A DNA stretch of 64,000 bases, from positions 117,917 through 181,916 of the forward strand of contig NZ_JADOGI010000001.1 in NCBI RefSeq assembly GCF_015645445.1, read 5' to 3'. The notes under the pieces are model-generated. The model worked only from the letters and a program-made list of their open reading frames with translations. It had not been told where the DNA came from and ran no database searches. Each line of letters opens with the position of its first letter. The first letter of the stretch is position 1. Source of the DNA: Nonomuraea cypriaca (GTDB taxonomy: Bacteria; Actinomycetota; Actinomycetes; Streptosporangiales; Streptosporangiaceae). This document shows positions 7,369-16,076 of the stretch, piece after piece. The position numbers and the translations under genes were made by a program.

Positions 7369-8871
7369 TCACCGGCTCGTCCGCCGGATCCCGCGGACGG
7401 CCGGAAGTGCGGTCGGGCCGGAATTGACGTTGACCTCGTGCTCCACGGTGACGCCGTCCACGTCGAAGCGGAGCACGAGCCGGTCGATGAACGGCGCTTC
7501 GAGGAAGTGCCACGTCAGGCACAGGACGTCTCCCACGGCGTCGTGGCCGGGCCGGGCGGCCCATTGGGCGGCGGCCAGGATGGGAGCGCAGGCGTCCTGA
7601 TAGGAGTGATGGAGCCGCCACACGCTCACGCCGGTGCGCTGCCGCACCCAGTCGCCGATTCCGTGTTCGATCGGATGGCGGCCGCGCTCGTCCTCGAGGA
7701 CGAGCAGCACGGAATCGGCCTGCACGTCGACCGACAGCGAACGCAGGCCGTGTTCGTTGGGTTCGAAGTCGTAGGCTTCCCGGAAGCCGGAACGGCACGC
7801 CGAGGCACGCAGCGGCTCAGGTTCACGGACGCGCAGCACCCATTGGCTGACCTCGTCATCCTCGTCCGCCTCGGACACCTGGTCCCGTGCTGTGCCGTCG
7901 AAGGCGTCACGGAACGTCTCCCGGATCATCTTCGGAAGGTCGTGATAGGTGTCGTCCCCCATGGCGCCGGTGACGACGACGACGCCGTCCTGCTCGGGGA
8001 AGATCATGCACTCCTGGCCGAAGATGCCGGAGGCGTTGTAGATCCCGTCCTCGGTCGTCCAGAACTGGTAGCCGTATCCGGAGTCCGCGACGGCGTCCGG
8101 AGCGGGGGGCACGAGTTCCTGACCGTTCCACGCACCGCTGAGGGCACTGCGGACATGCGGGGTGGACGCTTTCTGCGGCCACCCGTTCGGAAGGATCCGC
8201 CGCCCCTGCCACACGCCGTCCTGGAGGTAGAGGACGCCGAAGGAGAGCAGATCGCGGGGCCGCATCGACAGGCCGTTGCCGCCGCTGGCCACGCCTTCGG
8301 GATCCCGCTCCCAGTCGAAGTCCGTGATGCCCAGCGGCTCGAACAGGCGCGGGCGCAGATACTCGTCGACGGGCTGACCGGACACGCGCTGCACGATCGC
8401 CGAGAGCACATGGCTCGTCGTGCTGCTGTACATGAAACGGCGGCCCGGCAGCTCGGCCACCGGCTCCTCGAGGAACTCCTCGATCCAGCCGGTCCGGCGT
8501 AGGCGGGTCGTCGCGCCCGACAGCCCGCGACCGTGCCCGGTCCGCATGGTCAACAGGTCCCGGACTCGCATCCGGCTCAGATTCTCGCTCGGTACGGCGG
8601 GCAGCCGCCCGTCGAAGAAGCTCACCACGGGATCGTCGAGCCCGAGCAGCCCTTCGGCCTCGGCGAAGCCGACGGCCGTGCCGGTGAAGCTCTTGGTGGC
8701 CGAGTGAAGCTTGTGCTTGAGATCCGGTTCGTGCGGCCACTGCCACAGGTCGAGCATCGTCCGTCCGCGCCAGTGCACGAGGAGGGAGTGCAGCCTCATA
8801 TCCCTCTTCGCCAGCTCCTGCAGGAAGGCGCGTACCGGGCGCAGGTCAATGGTCGCGCGGTCGCTGGCCAT
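7369..8871 (-). CDS. beta-lactamase-fold serine hydrolase, copy 1
   Basis: The product (500 residues) belongs to the class-C beta-lactamase/D-aminopeptidase/esterase superfamily. The nucleophile motif is S57-A-T-K60, the second motif is Y148-S-S, and GHGRGLSGA and the LSMRPRDLLSFG segment follow. An extra C-terminal domain of about 160 residues follows the catalytic core. There is no signal peptide, so it acts in the cytoplasm and is more likely a peptidase or esterase than a drug-resistance enzyme. I start it at the ATG at 8871 because this gives the same length and upstream context (AAAGAA..GGTGA) as copy 2 at 35971. A strong terminator at 9103-9137 separates it from the operon upstream. 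Near-identical to copy 2, but in inverted orientation. Confidence 0.88.
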   Translation of the reverse strand: MASDRATIDLRPVRAFLQELAKRDMRLHSLLVHWRGRTMLDLWQWPHEPDLKHKLHSATKSFTGTAVGFAEAEGLLGLDDPVVSFFDGRLPAVPSENLSRMRVRDLLTMRTGHGRGLSGATTRLRRTGWIEEFLEEPVAELPGRRFMYSSTTSHVLSAIVQRVSGQPVDEYLRPRLFEPLGITDFDWERDPEGVASGGNGLSMRPRDLLSFGVLYLQDGVWQGRRILPNGWPQKASTPHVRSALSGAWNGQELVPPAPDAVADSGYGYQFWTTEDGIYNASGIFGQECMIFPEQDGVVVVTGAMGDDTYHDLPKMIRETFRDAFDGTARDQVSEADEDDEVSQWVLRVREPEPLRASACRSGFREAYDFEPNEHGLRSLSVDVQADSVLLVLEDERGRHPIEHGIGDWVRQRTGVSVWRLHHSYQDACAPILAAAQWAARPGHDAVGDVLCLTWHFLEAPFIDRLVLRFDVDGVTVEHEVNVNSGPTALPAVRGIRRTSR

Positions 8872-9102
8872 GATCACCGTTCTTTCGTGGGCAGGCCGGA
8901 AGCCGGCCGATCTTGTGTGGTCCGAGCGGGCATGGGGATCGCGCCCAGGCCGTGGCGGGTCCGGCCGTACGGGCAGGTCGCGTTGTGGCGCTGGGAAGCG
9001 GAAGGCCGGGGTCGGCGCCGGTTCACCCGAGGGCGACGGGTGCGGTGGTCCTTCCTCGTGATGACCCCGCGATCCGGGTGCGGCATCGGCGTGCAGGGCC
9101 GG

Positions 9103-9137
9103 GCTCCCGCGTCAGCCGGGGCGGCTGACGCGGGAGC
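9103..9137 (-). terminator. 15-bp stem terminator
   Basis: GCTCCCGCGTCAGCC pairs perfectly with GGCTGACGCGGGAGC around a 5-base loop, 6 bp past the stop of the leftward alpha/beta hydrolase gene. It closes the dehydrogenase operon and isolates the serine hydrolase gene, leaving about 230 bp (8872-9102) for a promoter of its own. Confidence 0.9.
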
Positions 9138-9142
9138 GGGTT

Positions 9143-9973
9143 TTACCGCTGGTTCAGTAATTCCGCCATGAACTCCTGGACCACGGGGATCACCGCACTG
9201 CCCTTGTGCGCGACGCCGGGGACGACATCGAAGCGCACCTCGATTCCGTGCTCGTCGAAGTTGGCGCGCAGACACTCCAGCCGCTCGATCCGGGTGCGGC
9301 CGGTCTTCTCCACGCCGTCCATCCAGTTGGGGCCGCCGACGTTGTTGATCTCCCAGGTCTCGACGTCGTCACCGCCGACGACCATCTGCACCGGCACCTT
9401 CCGCATGGCATCGAGGTCGACCTCGATGCCGAAGCGCTCCTTGAAACCCCCCGTACCGAGCCACCAGGGCAGCGAGTCGTCGACCTGGGTGATCCGGCCC
9501 GGCGCGCCGATCGACACGCCGGCCAGCCGGTCGGGATGGGCGTAGAAGAAGCGGTGCGCGAACTGCCCGCCACCGGAGAAACCGTGCAGGTAGAACGTCG
9601 CGGTCTCCGTGTTGAACTGTTCGCCGGCCTCGTCGACGATGTACAGCAGCTCCTCGTCGAAACGGATCCCTTCGTACTCAAGGAACTTGAAGCTGTGCAG
9701 CTCCCGCGGCTCCACCAGCCCCGCGGGGAACAGCGGGGTGAGAATGACGCAGCGGTGCTTGATCGCGAAGTCCTTCCACCGGTCGCGGTAGAGCTCCGCC
9801 GACCGGCCGGTGCCGTGCTGGATGACGACGAGCGGCAACGGGGCCGCCTCCGCCGTGTGGTCCTTCGGCACGTACAAGGCGTACAGGATGCGCTGGTCGT
9901 GCTGCGAGGCGAAGAACGGGGTCCCGCCGACGAAATGGGCCCCCTGCGCATCGGGTTCAGTGGTGCTGGGCAT
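9143..9973 (-). CDS. alpha/beta hydrolase, esterase-like
   Basis: This 276-residue cytoplasmic hydrolase has the nucleophile elbow LHGFSGGGQFAHR (G-x-S-x-G), an oxyanion region VVIQHGTGRSAELY, and a late histidine in VPGVAHKGS. This arrangement is typical of PHB-depolymerase-like/dienelactone-hydrolase-like esterases. The ATG at 9973 is chosen because GAGGAG lies 10 bases upstream and the preceding codons are Arg/Pro-rich noise. It is the last gene of the leftward operon that begins with the dehydrogenase at 13314, 110 bp after the cupin gene. It probably removes an ester or amide group from an intermediate; the substrate cannot be read from sequence. Confidence 0.82.
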   Translation of the reverse strand: MPSTTEPDAQGAHFVGGTPFFASQHDQRILYALYVPKDHTAEAAPLPLVVIQHGTGRSAELYRDRWKDFAIKHRCVILTPLFPAGLVEPRELHSFKFLEYEGIRFDEELLYIVDEAGEQFNTETATFYLHGFSGGGQFAHRFFYAHPDRLAGVSIGAPGRITQVDDSLPWWLGTGGFKERFGIEVDLDAMRKVPVQMVVGGDDVETWEINNVGGPNWMDGVEKTGRTRIERLECLRANFDEHGIEVRFDVVPGVAHKGSAVIPVVQEFMAELLNQR

Positions 9974-10083
9974 GGGACGTGTACTCCTCGATCGTCGATG
10001 TGCTGGTGTGGACCGCCCGGTCCGGTGGTGAGCTCCTGGCCATGTCGCACCGTTCGCCACCATCGCGGTCAGAGTGGCGGCCG

Positions 10084-10827
10084 TCAGAAGGCGGTCAGTA
10101 CGCGGCGGAAGTGCGCGACCTCCGGCAGGCCCGCGATCGTGTCGCCGATGAGTTCGCGCCATTGCCGGAAGCCGTCGGAGTTACGGAAGCCTGAGAGGTG
10201 GTCGTCGATCGAGTCCCAGCCGACGACGAGGCGATACTCCAGCGGATTCTCGTGGGAACGCTCCAGCTGGAACGTCCGTGCCCCCTTCGCCCGCTGGAAC
10301 AGCGGCGCCGCGGCGGCGACCGCCGCCTCGAACTGCTCCTCCCGGCCCGGAAGCACGATGATCCGCGCGACCTCGTGCACCATGCCCGCAGATCCAGCCG
10401 ATTCGACCGGCCCGCCCGGGTGCTCGGCGTCGACGCGGGAGTGTTCGCCCGAGGCGACGAGTGTCCTGGTCGCGTCGACGGATGCGTACGTCCAGAAGAT
10501 TTTCATGGGTGCCGAGTCGGAGGCGTTCTCGAAGTGGTGGGGGATGTTGGCCGGCACGAAGGTGGTGTCGAAGGTTCGCAGCGGCGTCCGCACTCCGTCG
10601 ATGTCGACGATGGCGTCGCCCTGGATGACGATCACGGATTCGGCGACGTTGTGGGTGTGGTGTGCGATCGCCGCGCCGGGTTCGAAACCGGTGATGCCGT
10701 TGAGGAAGGCCGTCGCGCCGCGCGCGCTGGTCACGAGCGGCACCGTGCGGGCTCCGGCTCCGCGGTCCTTGGCCGGAAGCTCGTCGGGGCGGAAAATCGA
10801 GGGCCGCTGGTGGATGCCGGCGCTCAT
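10084..10827 (-). CDS. cupin domain fused to an antibiotic-biosynthesis-monooxygenase-like domain
   Basis: The 247-residue protein has an N-terminal single cupin (about residues 15-120: GAAIAHHTHNVAESVIVIQGDAIVDIDG and FVPANIPHHFEN, giving the usual His cluster for a metal). A dimeric alpha-beta-barrel (ABM/Dabb-like) follows at about 155-245, with VHEVARIIVLPGREEQFEAA and RTFQLERSHENPLEYRLVVGW. The ATG at 10827 overlaps the stop of the aldehyde dehydrogenase gene by four bases, indicating translational coupling. Either domain can be catalytic (dioxygenase, isomerase, cofactor-free oxygenase) or a ligand binder. The pairing in one chain is unusual but known in actinobacteria. A separate ABM fragment survives in the right arm at 35646. 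Confidence 0.8.
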   Translation of the reverse strand: MSAGIHQRPSIFRPDELPAKDRGAGARTVPLVTSARGATAFLNGITGFEPGAAIAHHTHNVAESVIVIQGDAIVDIDGVRTPLRTFDTTFVPANIPHHFENASDSAPMKIFWTYASVDATRTLVASGEHSRVDAEHPGGPVESAGSAGMVHEVARIIVLPGREEQFEAAVAAAAPLFQRAKGARTFQLERSHENPLEYRLVVGWDSIDDHLSGFRNSDGFRQWRELIGDTIAGLPEVAHFRRVLTAF

Positions 10828-12200
10828 GCCGTCACCTCCGGGCCGATCCAGACGGTTTTCACGTTGACGAACTCCCTGATGCCGTAGCCGCCGAGTTCGC
10901 GGCCGTAACCTGACTTCTTGATGCCGCCGAACGGCAGGCGGGGGTCGGACGCCACCATCGCGTTGACGAAGACGGCGCCTGCGTCGATGAGGGGTACGAG
11001 GCGCCGCGCCTCGTCGGGGTCCGAGGTCCACAGTGCCGCGCCGAGCCCGTACTCGGTCCGGTTGGCCAGCTCGACGGCCTCCGCGGCGTCGTTGACCCGG
11101 GTCACGCTCGCCACCGGGCCGAAGGTCTCCTCCGTGAACGCCGCCATCTCCGGGGTGACGTGGTCGAGGAGGGTGGGCGGGTAGAAGAAGCCGGGGCCGT
11201 CGACGAGACGGCCGCCCAGCAGAAGGGTGGCTCCCGCCGCCACGGTGCGCCGGACCTGGTCGTGCAGGACGTCGCGGAGATCCCCTCGCGCCAGCGGCCC
11301 GATCTGCGTGGCCTCGTCCGAGGGGTCGCCGAGGACGAGCGCGCCGGCCTTGCCGGCGACGAGTTCGACGAACGCGTCCGCGACCCGCTGGTCGACGATG
11401 AGGCGTTTGGCGTTGACGCAGCTCTGGCCGACGGTGTTGAACCGCGAACGCACCGCCGCCTGTGCGGCCTCCTCCAGGTCGGCGTCGGCGAGCACGATGA
11501 ACGGGTCCGAGCCGCCCAGTTCCAGGACGTGCTTCTTCAGGTGGGCGCCGGCCTGCGCGGCCACGAGCGCACCCACCTCGGTGGAGCCGGTGACGGTGAC
11601 GGCCGCGACCCGGTCGTCGGCGATGAGACCGGCCACCGCGGCCGGTTCGACCAGCAACGTCGAACAGAGTCCCTCCGGCGCGCCGGCCCGCCGCACGACC
11701 TCTTCGAGCGCCACCGCGCAGGCCGGCACGTTGCTCGCGTGCTTGAGGATGGCCCCGTTCCCCGCCGCCAACGCGGGTGCGAGGAAGCGGAAGAACTGCC
11801 AGAACGGATAGTTCCACGGCATGATCGCGAGCAGGACGCCCAGCGGTTCGAAGACGACCGTGCTCTCCGTCGCGCTGGACCGGATCGGCTCGGCCGCGAG
11901 GTACCGCTCGCTGTTCTCCGCGTAGTGGTCGAGCGTCCACGCCGACTTCTCGACCTCCGCACGTGCTTCCGCGATCGGTTTGCCCATCTCAAGAGTGATC
12001 AGCTGCGCGAAGCGCTCCACATCGGCTCGCAGTTCGCGGGCGATCGTACTCAGCAGCGGTAGCCGCTGCCCGATGGGTGTCGCGCGCCAGTTCCGCTGCG
12101 CCGCTACGGCGGCCGACAGGGCGGCCTCGATCTGCTGGGGAGAGTGCACGTCATATCGGGCGACTCGTTCCCCGGTCGCAGGGTTCAGAGACAGGGGCAA
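10824..12200 (-). CDS. NAD(P)-dependent aldehyde dehydrogenase, succinate-semialdehyde type
   Basis: The product (458 residues) is a complete aldehyde dehydrogenase: cofactor-binding MPWNYPFWQFFRFLAPALA and TGSTEVG, the general base Glu in LELGGSDPF, and the catalytic Cys in GQSCVNAKR. Length and the start MPLSLNPATGE resemble the GabD-type succinate-semialdehyde dehydrogenases. Substrate assignment within the family is unsafe; another omega-semialdehyde such as aminoadipate semialdehyde is equally possible here. It sits 40 bp behind the dehydrogenase at 12241 and overlaps the cupin gene. A fragment of a second copy (VNDAAGAVEPANRTEYGLG...) lies at 35776-35955. Confidence 0.88.
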   Translation of the reverse strand: MPLSLNPATGERVARYDVHSPQQIEAALSAAVAAQRNWRATPIGQRLPLLSTIARELRADVERFAQLITLEMGKPIAEARAEVEKSAWTLDHYAENSERYLAAEPIRSSATESTVVFEPLGVLLAIMPWNYPFWQFFRFLAPALAAGNGAILKHASNVPACAVALEEVVRRAGAPEGLCSTLLVEPAAVAGLIADDRVAAVTVTGSTEVGALVAAQAGAHLKKHVLELGGSDPFIVLADADLEEAAQAAVRSRFNTVGQSCVNAKRLIVDQRVADAFVELVAGKAGALVLGDPSDEATQIGPLARGDLRDVLHDQVRRTVAAGATLLLGGRLVDGPGFFYPPTLLDHVTPEMAAFTEETFGPVASVTRVNDAAEAVELANRTEYGLGAALWTSDPDEARRLVPLIDAGAVFVNAMVASDPRLPFGGIKKSGYGRELGGYGIREFVNVKTVWIGPEVTA

Positions 12201-12240
12201 TGCCTGATCCTTTCAAGGGTGCTGATCGAAGAAGACGACA

Positions 12241-13314
12241 TCAGTTCCGGCTCTCGCCTCGCAGCCGCGCCACCACGTGACCGGCGAATTCGGCCGTGCC
12301 CAGGTGCCCGCCGAGGTCGCGGGTGCGGGATCCCGGTTCGTCGAGCACGCTCTCCACGGTCGACTCGATACCGGCTGCCGCCGCGACCAGGGCGTCGTTC
12401 CCGTCGCGGCGGCCCCGCCAGTCGAGCAGCATCGCCGCGGAGAGGATGAGTGATGTCGGGTTGGCGAGGCCCTTGCCCGCGATGTCCGGTGCGGACCCGT
12501 GTTGCGCCTGGGCGACCGCGATGTCGTGCCCGGCGTTGAGGGAGCCGCCGAGCCCGAGGCTGCCCGAGAGTTCGGCCGCCTCGTCGGACAGGATGTCGCC
12601 GAACATGTTGGTGGTCACTATCACGTCGAACTCGTCCGGCCGCCGGATCAGGGCGGCCGCGGCGGCGTCGACGATCAGCTCGTCGAGCCGGACGTCGGGA
12701 AACTCCGCTGCGACCTCGCGTACCACACGGAGGAACAGCCCGTCGGAGAGTTTCAGCACGTTGGCCTTGTGAACCGCCGTCACCTTGCCACGGCGCCGGC
12801 GGGCGAGCTCGAACGCCGAGTGGGCCACGCGTTCACAGCCCCGTGCGCTGATCTTCCTGATGCTGAAGGCGTTGTCGGCGTCCGGCATGAACTCACCGGT
12901 TCCCGCGTACATGTTGCGGTCGGAGTAGAAGCCCTCCGTGTTCTCCCGGACGATGACCAGGTTCATCGGCGCCCGCAGTACGCTCAGCTCTGCCCTGGAC
13001 CGGCACGGGCGGATGTTGGCGAACAACTCGTACCGCACGCGAAGCTCGGCGGAGGGGTTGATCCCTCCCTCCTGCCGCGGCGGGTATTCGTAATGCGACA
13101 CCGGGCCGAGGATCACGCCGCCGACCTGGGGTATCCGGTCCAGCACGGCCTGCGGAAGCGTCGTGCCCTCCCGGGCGAGACTGGCGAAGCCGATGTCCGC
13201 GGTCTCGAGTTCGAGGCCGAGGTCGTACGCATCGTCGGCCGCGTGGAGCACCTCCAGGGTCGGGGCGACGATCTCCGGGCCGATGCCGTCGCCGGGTAGT
13301 ACGAGCACTTTCAT
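12241..13314 (-). CDS. isocitrate/isopropylmalate dehydrogenase family enzyme
   Basis: This 357-residue protein is a beta-decarboxylating hydroxyacid dehydrogenase: N-terminal LPGDGIGPEIV, substrate-loop region RENTEGFYSDRNMYAG, catalytic KANVLKLSDGLF, and the family signature NMFGDILSDEAAELSGSLGLGGS. This class oxidises isocitrate, 3-isopropylmalate, homoisocitrate, tartrate or malate; the usual leucine pathway neighbours (leuC/D) are absent, so an isopropylmalate role is unlikely. The ATG at 13314 directly precedes the conserved first strand. It opens the leftward operon with aldehyde dehydrogenase, cupin and hydrolase. An aconitase gene lies at 20673, which would fit an isocitrate-like or homologous substrate. 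Confidence 0.85.
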   Translation of the reverse strand: MKVLVLPGDGIGPEIVAPTLEVLHAADDAYDLGLELETADIGFASLAREGTTLPQAVLDRIPQVGGVILGPVSHYEYPPRQEGGINPSAELRVRYELFANIRPCRSRAELSVLRAPMNLVIVRENTEGFYSDRNMYAGTGEFMPDADNAFSIRKISARGCERVAHSAFELARRRRGKVTAVHKANVLKLSDGLFLRVVREVAAEFPDVRLDELIVDAAAAALIRRPDEFDVIVTTNMFGDILSDEAAELSGSLGLGGSLNAGHDIAVAQAQHGSAPDIAGKGLANPTSLILSAAMLLDWRGRRDGNDALVAAAAGIESTVESVLDEPGSRTRDLGGHLGTAEFAGHVVARLRGESRN

Positions 13315-13527
13315 GTGGTGACCAAGCCTCTTTCCGAATCTTCGTCCCGAGGGACGACGGCGCCCGGCGGTAACGCGCGGAGCAGCCAGTACAGTTCGCT
13401 CTGTGTGAAGTTCTTCGAGCGTCGGCACGCGCTCGTCGCAGTGTGCGATCACCCGCTGCCGCGAGCACATCGATCCCGCCGGTCACTCTCCGCTCGACCG
13501 GACCTGTGCACGGTCAGGACGGGGAGA

Positions 13528-13560
13528 GGTGACGACGCCGGTCGATCGTGCGTCGTCACC
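13528..13560 (-). terminator. terminator of the left-arm transporter operon
   Basis: GGTGACGACG and CGTCGTCACC form a perfect 10-bp stem whose right arm includes the TGA stop codon (13556-13558) of the last ABC gene. The hairpin separates the transporter operon from the dehydrogenase operon. The following 213 bp to 13315 hold no gene and should contain the dehydrogenase promoter. Confidence 0.75.
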
Positions 13561-14389
13561 GCGTGCCCGCGAAGGCGGCCCGCAGTTCGGAGACACGCTC
13601 GGGGTGCCAGTCCGGCCCTGGCGCGGACGACAGCAGCATGTCGGTGTAGGGATGTCGCGGCCGGCGTAGCACCTCGGCCGTGGCACCGTGCTCGACGGCC
13701 TCTCCCTTGTACATCACCAGGATCTCGCCGGTCACCTCACCGACCACGGCGAGGTCGTGCGTGACGAAGACCAGGCTCACGCCGGTCTCGGCGCGGATCC
13801 TGTTGAGCAAGGTCAGGATCTGCGCCTGGACGGAGACGTCCAGAGCGGACACCGCCTCGTCGAGCACGAGCACCGCGGGATCCACCGCAAGCGCTTTTGC
13901 GATGGCGACCCGCTGCCGCTGCCCGCCGCTGAGCTGGTGGGGCCGGGAGCCGAGGTGCTTCTCGGAGAGCCCGACGTAGTCCATCAGCTCAGCGATCCGG
14001 GCCCGCACGGTCCCCTTTGCCGGATCGGGCATGTGCCAGCGCAGCACGTCACGGAGCGCCGTCTCGACACTCAGCCTGCGGTCCAGTGAACCGTAAGGAT
14101 CTTGGAAGACCATCTGGACTTCCTTGGCCCGGCGCAGGCGTGCGGACCTGCCGTGGTCCTTCCGTTCCCGGGTACGGCCGTTGATCACGATCGTCCCCGA
14201 GTCGGGGTGGGCGAGACCCACCAGCATGCGGGCGACGGTGGTCTTGCCGGAACCCGACTCGCCGACCAGCCCGAGGGACTCGCCTTCGGCGAGGCTGAAG
14301 CTCACGTCCTTGGCCGCGACGACGTGGGCCGATCCGCGTCGTGCCGGATACGTCTTGGTCAGCCCGCTGACGCGCACCGCCTCGATCAT
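13556..14389 (-). CDS. OppF/DppF-type ABC transporter ATPase, left arm
   Basis: The 277-residue ATPase has Walker A GESGSGKTT, Q-loop MVFQDPYGSLD, signature LSGGQRQRVAIA, Walker B VLVLDEAVSALD and the His switch VTHDLAVV. It couples ATP hydrolysis to import through the two permeases encoded upstream. Length and Q-loop are typical of the OppF partner in peptide/nickel-type systems, but the usual C-terminal oligopeptide domain is short or absent. It overlaps the OppD-like gene by 4 bp and is last in the operon SBP-B-C-D-F. The DEAV variant of Walker B also occurs in its right-arm counterpart at 33640. Confidence 0.9.
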   Translation of the reverse strand: MIEAVRVSGLTKTYPARRGSAHVVAAKDVSFSLAEGESLGLVGESGSGKTTVARMLVGLAHPDSGTIVINGRTRERKDHGRSARLRRAKEVQMVFQDPYGSLDRRLSVETALRDVLRWHMPDPAKGTVRARIAELMDYVGLSEKHLGSRPHQLSGGQRQRVAIAKALAVDPAVLVLDEAVSALDVSVQAQILTLLNRIRAETGVSLVFVTHDLAVVGEVTGEILVMYKGEAVEHGATAEVLRRPRHPYTDMLLSSAPGPDWHPERVSELRAAFAGTR

Positions 14390-15213
14390 GCGGACGCCTC
14401 CATGTCGTTCCGGGCCGCCTGACGCTCGGGGAGCCGCGGGACGGCCTCTGCCAGTGCCTTGGTGTACGGAGTCGTGGGGTTCACGAAGATCGTGGCGGCC
14501 TTCTGGTGCTCCACCACGGAACCGTCCTTCATCACGTAGACACGGTCGCAGTAGGCGGCCGCGAGCTGCAGGTCGTGGGTGATGAACAGGACACCCATCT
14601 CCCGCTCTCGCTGGAGCCGCCGGAGCAGGGCGAGCACCTCCGCTTGCGTGGTCACGTCCAGTGCGCTCGTCGCCTCGTCCGCGAGCAGCAGGCGCGGGCC
14701 GATGCTCAGCGCCGCGGCGATCACCACACGCTGGAGCATGCCGCCGGAGAGCTGATGCGGATAGGCGCGCAGCAGCCGGTCCGGGTTGTCCAGCCCGACC
14801 TCGCCGAACAACGACGTGATCTGCTCACGTGCCCGGGCCTTGGCGACACGGTGGACGTGCACGAGCCGCTCGGTGGCCGAGTCACCGATACGACGTACCG
14901 GGTTGAGCACGGCTCGAGGCTCTTGGAAGATCATGGCGGCAAGCTCCGAACGGACCTTTCGCACCACCGCCCGGTCGGCCGCGACCATGTCGTGTCCGAG
15001 GACCGAAATGCTCCCCTTCATGGACGCGTGATCTGGCACCAGCCGTAGTGCCGCTCTCGCTGTCGTCGACTTGCCGGAGCCGGACTCCCCGACCAGCCCC
15101 ACCGTCTCGCCCTCGGAGACGTGGAGGGACACGCCATGCAGGATCTGCCGGGAGCCTTCGGGGGCAGGCACCGACAGGTTGAGGTCTTCGATCGTCAGCA
15201 GCACGCGTGTCAC
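14386..15213 (-). CDS. OppD/DppD-type ABC transporter ATPase, left arm
   Basis: The product has Walker A GESGSGKST, Q-loop MIFQEPRAVLNPVRRIG, signature LSGGMLQRVVIAAAL, Walker B LLLADEATSALD and ITHDL. The start is a GTG at 15213 that overlaps the permease stop as GTGA, giving 275 residues. It is shorter than usual OppD proteins (about 330) because the cysteine-containing C-terminal oligopeptide domain is missing; the right-arm homologue keeps it. It forms a heterodimer with the OppF-like ATPase encoded next. Confidence 0.9.
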   Translation of the reverse strand: MTRVLLTIEDLNLSVPAPEGSRQILHGVSLHVSEGETVGLVGESGSGKSTTARAALRLVPDHASMKGSISVLGHDMVAADRAVVRKVRSELAAMIFQEPRAVLNPVRRIGDSATERLVHVHRVAKARAREQITSLFGEVGLDNPDRLLRAYPHQLSGGMLQRVVIAAALSIGPRLLLADEATSALDVTTQAEVLALLRRLQREREMGVLFITHDLQLAAAYCDRVYVMKDGSVVEHQKAATIFVNPTTPYTKALAEAVPRLPERQAARNDMEASA

Positions 15214-16076
15214 GTCCTCACGGCCAGCTTGTCGGAAAGGCGGACGCCGACGACGTTGGTCGCGACAACCACGACCGCGATCGTCAGGCCCGGGATGATG
15301 GCGGGTCCGAAGAAACCCTGGATCACGCCGGCGCGGCCCTCCTGGACCATCAGACCCCATTCGGAGCTGGGCGGCTGCGCCCCGAACCCGAGGAAGTTGA
15401 GCGAGGCCAGACTCATCAGCCCCTCCCCGAACAGCACCACGAGATAACCGACCAGCGTCGGCAGCAGGTTCGGCAGCACGTACCTGCCGATCAGCTGAAA
15501 GCCGCCGATCCCTTGCAGCCGATAGGCGTCGATGTACGGCCGAGCCAGCTCCTCGAGCGCGATCGCTCTGGTGAACTTCGCGATCACCGGTGCGAACGCC
15601 AGTCCCATGCCGATGATCGCCGGCGCGGACCCGCGATCGAACACCGCGATGATGAGCACCACGAACAGCAGCCCCGGGAAGGCGAACATGACGTCGGTGA
15701 CCCGGGCGAGCACCGTGTCCACCCAGCCGCGCCACCAGGCGGCGACCACCCCGATGGCCACGCCCAGCACCGTCGCGAAGGCGAGCAGCGCGATGGCTCC
15801 GAGCAGGCTGGGCCGCGCACCGTGGATCACCCGGGACAGGACGTCCCTGCCGAGCTGGTCGGTGCCGAGCCAGTGCGCGGGGCCGGGAGGCGCCCAGATG
15901 ATGGAGAAGTCCGTGGCGTCGGGAGCGTAGGGCGCGACGAGCGGCGCGAACACCGCCGCGGCGACGGCCACGCCCAGGATGGCGACGCAGACCCGGAAGG
16001 GCCATCGGGCGGCGCGCCGCCGGCCGCCGACCGGCGCAGACGTGGTGTGTGGCCTGCTGAGGCCGTCGATCGTCAC
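15210..16076 (-). CDS. OppC/DppC-type ABC permease, left arm
   Basis: A 288-residue inner-membrane permease with six predicted helices. It has the N-terminal extracytoplasmic loop characteristic of DppC proteins (APPGPAHWLGTDQLGRDVLSRVIHGAR) and the coupling loop EELARPYIDAYRLQGIGG. It pairs with the OppB-like permease at 16073 to form the channel. It overlaps both neighbours by 4 bp, so translation of the operon is tightly coupled. Confidence 0.9.
   Translation of the reverse strand: MTIDGLSRPHTTSAPVGGRRRAARWPFRVCVAILGVAVAAAVFAPLVAPYAPDATDFSIIWAPPGPAHWLGTDQLGRDVLSRVIHGARPSLLGAIALLAFATVLGVAIGVVAAWWRGWVDTVLARVTDVMFAFPGLLFVVLIIAVFDRGSAPAIIGMGLAFAPVIAKFTRAIALEELARPYIDAYRLQGIGGFQLIGRYVLPNLLPTLVGYLVVLFGEGLMSLASLNFLGFGAQPPSSEWGLMVQEGRAGVIQGFFGPAIIPGLTIAVVVVATNVVGVRLSDKLAVRT

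Noticed and set aside
7369..8871. Beta-lactam resistance gene
   Set aside because: There is a beta-lactamase-fold SxxK motif, but no signal peptide, an atypical C-terminal domain and catabolic context; esterase/peptidase is more likely.
9206..10867. Open frame of 553 codons on the plus strand
   Set aside because: It lies antisense to the alpha/beta hydrolase, cupin-ABM and the end of the aldehyde dehydrogenase, all with clear motifs and coupled starts.
12241..13314. leuB (leucine biosynthesis)
   Set aside because: No leuA, leuC or leuD nearby and the operon is catabolic; only the family is assigned.
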